Part shown: piece by piece, positions 14,470 through 16,730 of the stretch
How the letters are laid out: each line of letters opens with the position of its first letter
Position numbering within the stretch: the stretch's first letter is position 1
Source of the DNA: Clostridiales bacterium
GTDB lineage: Bacteria > Bacillota > Clostridia > TANB77 > CAG-508
Assembly (NCBI GenBank): GCA_019419955.1
Contig: JAHZIB010000026.1
Span: forward strand, 1-16,730
DNA: 16,730 bases
Direction of reading: 5' to 3'
Translations under genes and position numbers: made by a program
Notes under the pieces: generated by a model
The model's input: the letters and a program-made list of their open reading frames with translations, nothing else
What the model was told of the DNA's origin: nothing
Databases searched by the model: none

Positions 14470-15614
14470 TTTCTCAATTCTCCTCTTTCTTGTTTATTCC
14501 GATAAATATTTGCTAAAACATACTCCACTATTCTTTTGGTATTATTCTTATCTATCGTTTCGACATATTTTTCCTTGAATTTCTTTAGTTCTTCATAATT
14601 GTATGTATCATTCTCTATTATTGAAATAATATCTTCAATCTTTGTTTTAGTAGAACTTTTCATTTCTTGTTGCAAGTCTATGTTAAGACCTCTAGTATTT
14701 TCATAATTTTCAATATCATATAAATAAAAGAATAATGGTTTGTCCAGTATTGCAGCTTCAAAAGCTACAGCAGAATAATCTGTTATTACATAATCTGCTA
14801 ATTTTATTAAATCTAATGTTTTAGCTTGTATTTTATACTTTTCATCCACGTTTGTCCTATCTAATGGGTGTAATTGTAAAATTAAATTATACTTCGTTTC
14901 ATCTAAAGCATTTATTATTTTTTTCAAATTTATTTCCTGACCTTTTCTAAAAGTAGGAACATATAATATATTTTTCCTTTCCTTTAATTTTGGATTGTTT
15001 TCCAATATTTTTTCTATATTTTTATTAATTTCCTCATTTTCTCCTAATAGATAATCTATCCTAGGCATTCCTAAAACTTTTATCTTTTCAATGTCTGTAT
15101 TAAATGCCTCCGAATAAATTTTTCTTGTCGCTTCGCTAGTACACGTAATACATGTGTACCCTGCATGCATTTTCATAATTTGAGCCGTTTTTTTGTTGTC
15201 TCCTTCTACCATCCCTAAAATTTGATAGCCAAACTTTTTTATTGCCCCCATTGCATGCCATATTTGTATTATTTCCAGACCTTTTTTATGTTTCAAACTA
15301 CTAACAGGAATATTGTACCCATCAATTATACAAACTTTAGAAGTAGCAATATGATACATACATTTTACAATAAAAAAGCAATATGATATCTTTCCAACTA
15401 TGCTATCTGGTATCTTTTTGCATAATATCTCTGTCTGTAAATTAGTCTCCTTATTAAAAATTTTCTCTAACAGTTTAAAATCTATGCTCATTGTATCAGA
15501 TTGTCTACTCAAGAAAGCCACTTTGTTTTTTTGCCTTGTAAATAATTTAATGAAAAAATAAATCATTCTCATAACCGTTCTTGCTAAGTATAATACTATA
15601 TTCTTCACTTCCAC
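14466..15614 (-). CDS. CDP-glycerol glycerophosphotransferase family protein, TagB-like
   Basis: A 382-residue GT-B protein of the TagB/TagF family. Landmarks are IQIWHAMGAIKKFGY (116-130), LGMPRIDYLL (181-190), LYVPTFRKG (217-225), QLHPLD (247-252) and VITDYSAVAFEAA (276-288). The WHAMGA wording, in contrast to WHGTPLK in its two neighbours, is the form typical of TagB-like primases that add the first glycerol phosphate to the linkage unit. The role as primer is inference. An N-terminal hydrophobic, basic stretch (about 7-30) suggests membrane association. The start is GTG, preceded by AGGGGG; a second GTG lies two codons later. It lies 67 bases after the dehydrogenase gene and overlaps the next gene by four bases. 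Confidence 0.85.
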   Translation of the reverse strand: MEVKNIVLYLARTVMRMIYFFIKLFTRQKNKVAFLSRQSDTMSIDFKLLEKIFNKETNLQTEILCKKIPDSIVGKISYCFFIVKCMYHIATSKVCIIDGYNIPVSSLKHKKGLEIIQIWHAMGAIKKFGYQILGMVEGDNKKTAQIMKMHAGYTCITCTSEATRKIYSEAFNTDIEKIKVLGMPRIDYLLGENEEINKNIEKILENNPKLKERKNILYVPTFRKGQEINLKKIINALDETKYNLILQLHPLDRTNVDEKYKIQAKTLDLIKLADYVITDYSAVAFEAAILDKPLFFYLYDIENYENTRGLNIDLQQEMKSSTKTKIEDIISIIENDTYNYEELKKFKEKYVETIDKNNTKRIVEYVLANIYRNKQERGELRK

Positions 15615-15681
15615 TTTCCCCCTATTATAGTGTCAATTTTTTAATATACACTATTTCATGTAGTTACTAATTGGAATAAAA

Positions 15682-16518
15682 TTATCTCCCAGTTTTCCTT
15701 CTCTGTATGTGGAAAGAGAATTCTTCCAAAATACAATCTGGCAAAATTTTAGAAAAAAATCTCACACTCTTATTTAATACACCTGGTATAATTATCAATT
15801 TACCTTTTAATGCCTTATCAATTCCTATTTTTGCTACCTTTTCACTAGGCATACTAGGAGCCTTAAAAACTACTTTCGCAACATTATTAAAATTGGTATC
15901 AACTGGTCCTGGACACAAAATGCTTATTTTTACATTCTTCTTATTCTTTTTAATTTCTTTATTAATCGCCCTTGAAAGCCTTATAACATAAGCTTTAGAA
16001 GCATAATATGCCGCCATCAATGGCCCAGGCTCCATTCCAGCAATTGATGCAACATTTAAAATATGTCCTCTATTTTTGTCTAACATTTCTTTTAAATATA
16101 ATTTTGTCAAAATATGAACTGCAGTTATATTTGTATTTATCAAATCAACTTCTGTATCTAAATCTGTTTCAGAAAACTCTCCAAACACACCAAAACCAGC
16201 ATTATTAACTAATAGCTCAATGTCTATTCCTTTCGTTTTTTCGAAAAGTTCAATGCAATTTTCTTTTTTGCTTAAATCTTCCGGAATAACAATTATCTTT
16301 TTCTCTACATGTTTATCATTTTTTTCAATTTCAATATTACCCATATCCATATTTAATTCATCTACATTTTTCTCTCTAAGTTCCAGCTCTTGTTTCAAAC
16401 TATTCAAGCTTTCTTCATTTCTTGCTACTAAGATTAAATTAGAATTGTATTCTTTATATAAATACCTTGCCATGTCTCTTCCTATTCCAGAAGAAGCTCC
16501 AGTTATCAATGACCACAT
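15682..16518 (-). CDS. Short-chain dehydrogenase/reductase with internal insertion
   Basis: A 278-residue NAD(P)-dependent oxidoreductase of the classical SDR type. The nucleotide site TGASSGIG is at 6-13, NNAG at 105-108, catalytic Ser158 in NVASIAG, and the Tyr171-Lys175 pair in YYASK; CPGPVDT (202-208) is the usual stretch after beta-6. ARN after beta-2 suggests NADP preference. Compared with common SDRs of about 250 residues it has an extra acidic, low-complexity stretch at about 48-72, between the second helix and third strand. Closest in feel to the DltE/YqjQ-like group, with no known substrate. It opens the locus, with its own promoter and a GAGG ribosome site, so it may supply or adjust a sugar precursor; that is inference only. 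Confidence 0.9.
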   Translation of the reverse strand: MWSLITGASSGIGRDMARYLYKEYNSNLILVARNEESLNSLKQELELREKNVDELNMDMGNIEIEKNDKHVEKKIIVIPEDLSKKENCIELFEKTKGIDIELLVNNAGFGVFGEFSETDLDTEVDLINTNITAVHILTKLYLKEMLDKNRGHILNVASIAGMEPGPLMAAYYASKAYVIRLSRAINKEIKKNKKNVKISILCPGPVDTNFNNVAKVVFKAPSMPSEKVAKIGIDKALKGKLIIIPGVLNKSVRFFSKILPDCILEEFSFHIQRRKTGR

Positions 16519-16577
16519 TTTCTTACCTCACACAATTTTTTCTTCTTATTATTGTGATTTATTTCATTTTTATACAA

Positions 16578-16606
16578 AATATATCATATATTACACGATT
16601 TATCAA
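16578..16606 (-). promoter_or_regulatory. Sigma-A-type promoter of the first block
   Basis: On the minus strand TTGATA (16606-16601) and TATATT (16583-16578) are exactly 17 bases apart. Transcription would begin near 16571, giving a leader of about 50 bases before the dehydrogenase ATG. I see no operator or riboswitch in that leader. Confidence 0.55.
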
Positions 16607-16635
16607 CCTCTTATTTTAAAATGTTGTACCTTGTG

Positions 16636-16690
16636 TTACAGGATAATGGTTATTGCACATTTAAAGTCCGCGAATGGAGATTCCAATTAA
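16636..16690 (+). repeat. Second copy of the palindromic repeat arm
   Basis: TTACAGGA (16636-16643) followed by ATTTAAAGTCCGCG and GGAGATTCCA matches, in order and spacing, the right arm of the 1612-1762 element read on the minus strand. Only one arm is visible here; the partner arm would lie beyond the window edge or is absent. It lies just upstream of the promoter for the first gene of the locus. Confidence 0.55.
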
Positions 16691-16730
16691 CCAGTAAAAT
16701 ATGACGTAAAATAAACAACCTGCAGTAGAA

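Noticed and set aside
15682..16518. Reading the dehydrogenase as DprE2, partner of the DPPR-synthase-like UbiA enzyme
   Set aside because: Both are in the locus and DprE2 is an SDR, but the TGASSGIG and SIAG/YYASK wording fits the generic classical SDR group, and no DprE1 is present.
1..16730. tRNA or rRNA genes, CRISPR arrays, transposase genes
   Set aside because: None was visible. The hairpins and repeats lack regular spacer-repeat structure, and no transposase or integrase motif occurs in any substantial frame.

Overview
The window is AT-rich and reads as a low-GC Firmicute, most likely a member of the Clostridia. This rests on codon bias to A/T, strong AAGGAGG-type ribosome binding sites, a Gram-positive tyrosyl-tRNA synthetase, and a CDP-glycerol/TagGH cell-surface polymer locus. 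No species can be named from the sequence alone.

Layout. Positions 1-390 hold a short spacer with two hairpins, a doubtful cysteine-rich mini-ORF on the minus strand and a clear sigma-A promoter for tyrS (391-1599, plus strand). A roughly 150 bp imperfect palindrome (1612-1762) separates tyrS from everything else. All remaining genes lie on the minus strand, convergent to tyrS, in transcription order from right to left: a short-chain dehydrogenase, a CDP-glycerol glycerophosphotransferase-like protein and a polyprenyl-phosphate glycosyltransferase (first block, promoter at about 16578-16606); then a second promoter (13497-13525) with a roughly 170 nt leader, a second glycerophosphotransferase-like protein, a two-domain GT2 plus glycerophosphotransferase protein broken by a +1 frameshift, a pyruvyltransferase/ferredoxin/FrhB fusion, TagD, TagG, TagH, a UbiA-family prenyltransferase resembling decaprenyl-phosphate phosphoribosyltransferase, and two acyltransferase-3 membrane proteins.

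How it fits together. TagD makes CDP-glycerol. Up to three CDP-glycerol glycerophosphotransferase-family proteins would prime and extend a poly(glycerol-phosphate)-type or related phosphopolymer. The GT2 enzymes would add sugars, TagGH would export the lipid-linked polymer, and the pyruvyltransferase fusion and the two acyltransferases are candidates for decorating it. The UbiA protein and the dolichyl-phosphate-mannose-synthase-like GT2 suggest that polyprenyl-phosphate-sugar donors, possibly including a phosphoribosyl lipid, are made for modification outside the membrane. No TagO or TagA homologue is present, so the linkage-unit genes must lie elsewhere. A related repeat arm recurs at the right edge (16636-16690), so the whole accessory locus sits between copies of one repeat family.

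The most notable points are the frameshifted GT2-TagF gene, the three-part pyruvyltransferase/ferredoxin/FrhB protein, the DPPR-synthase-like UbiA protein inside a teichoic-acid-type operon, and the flanking palindromic repeat.
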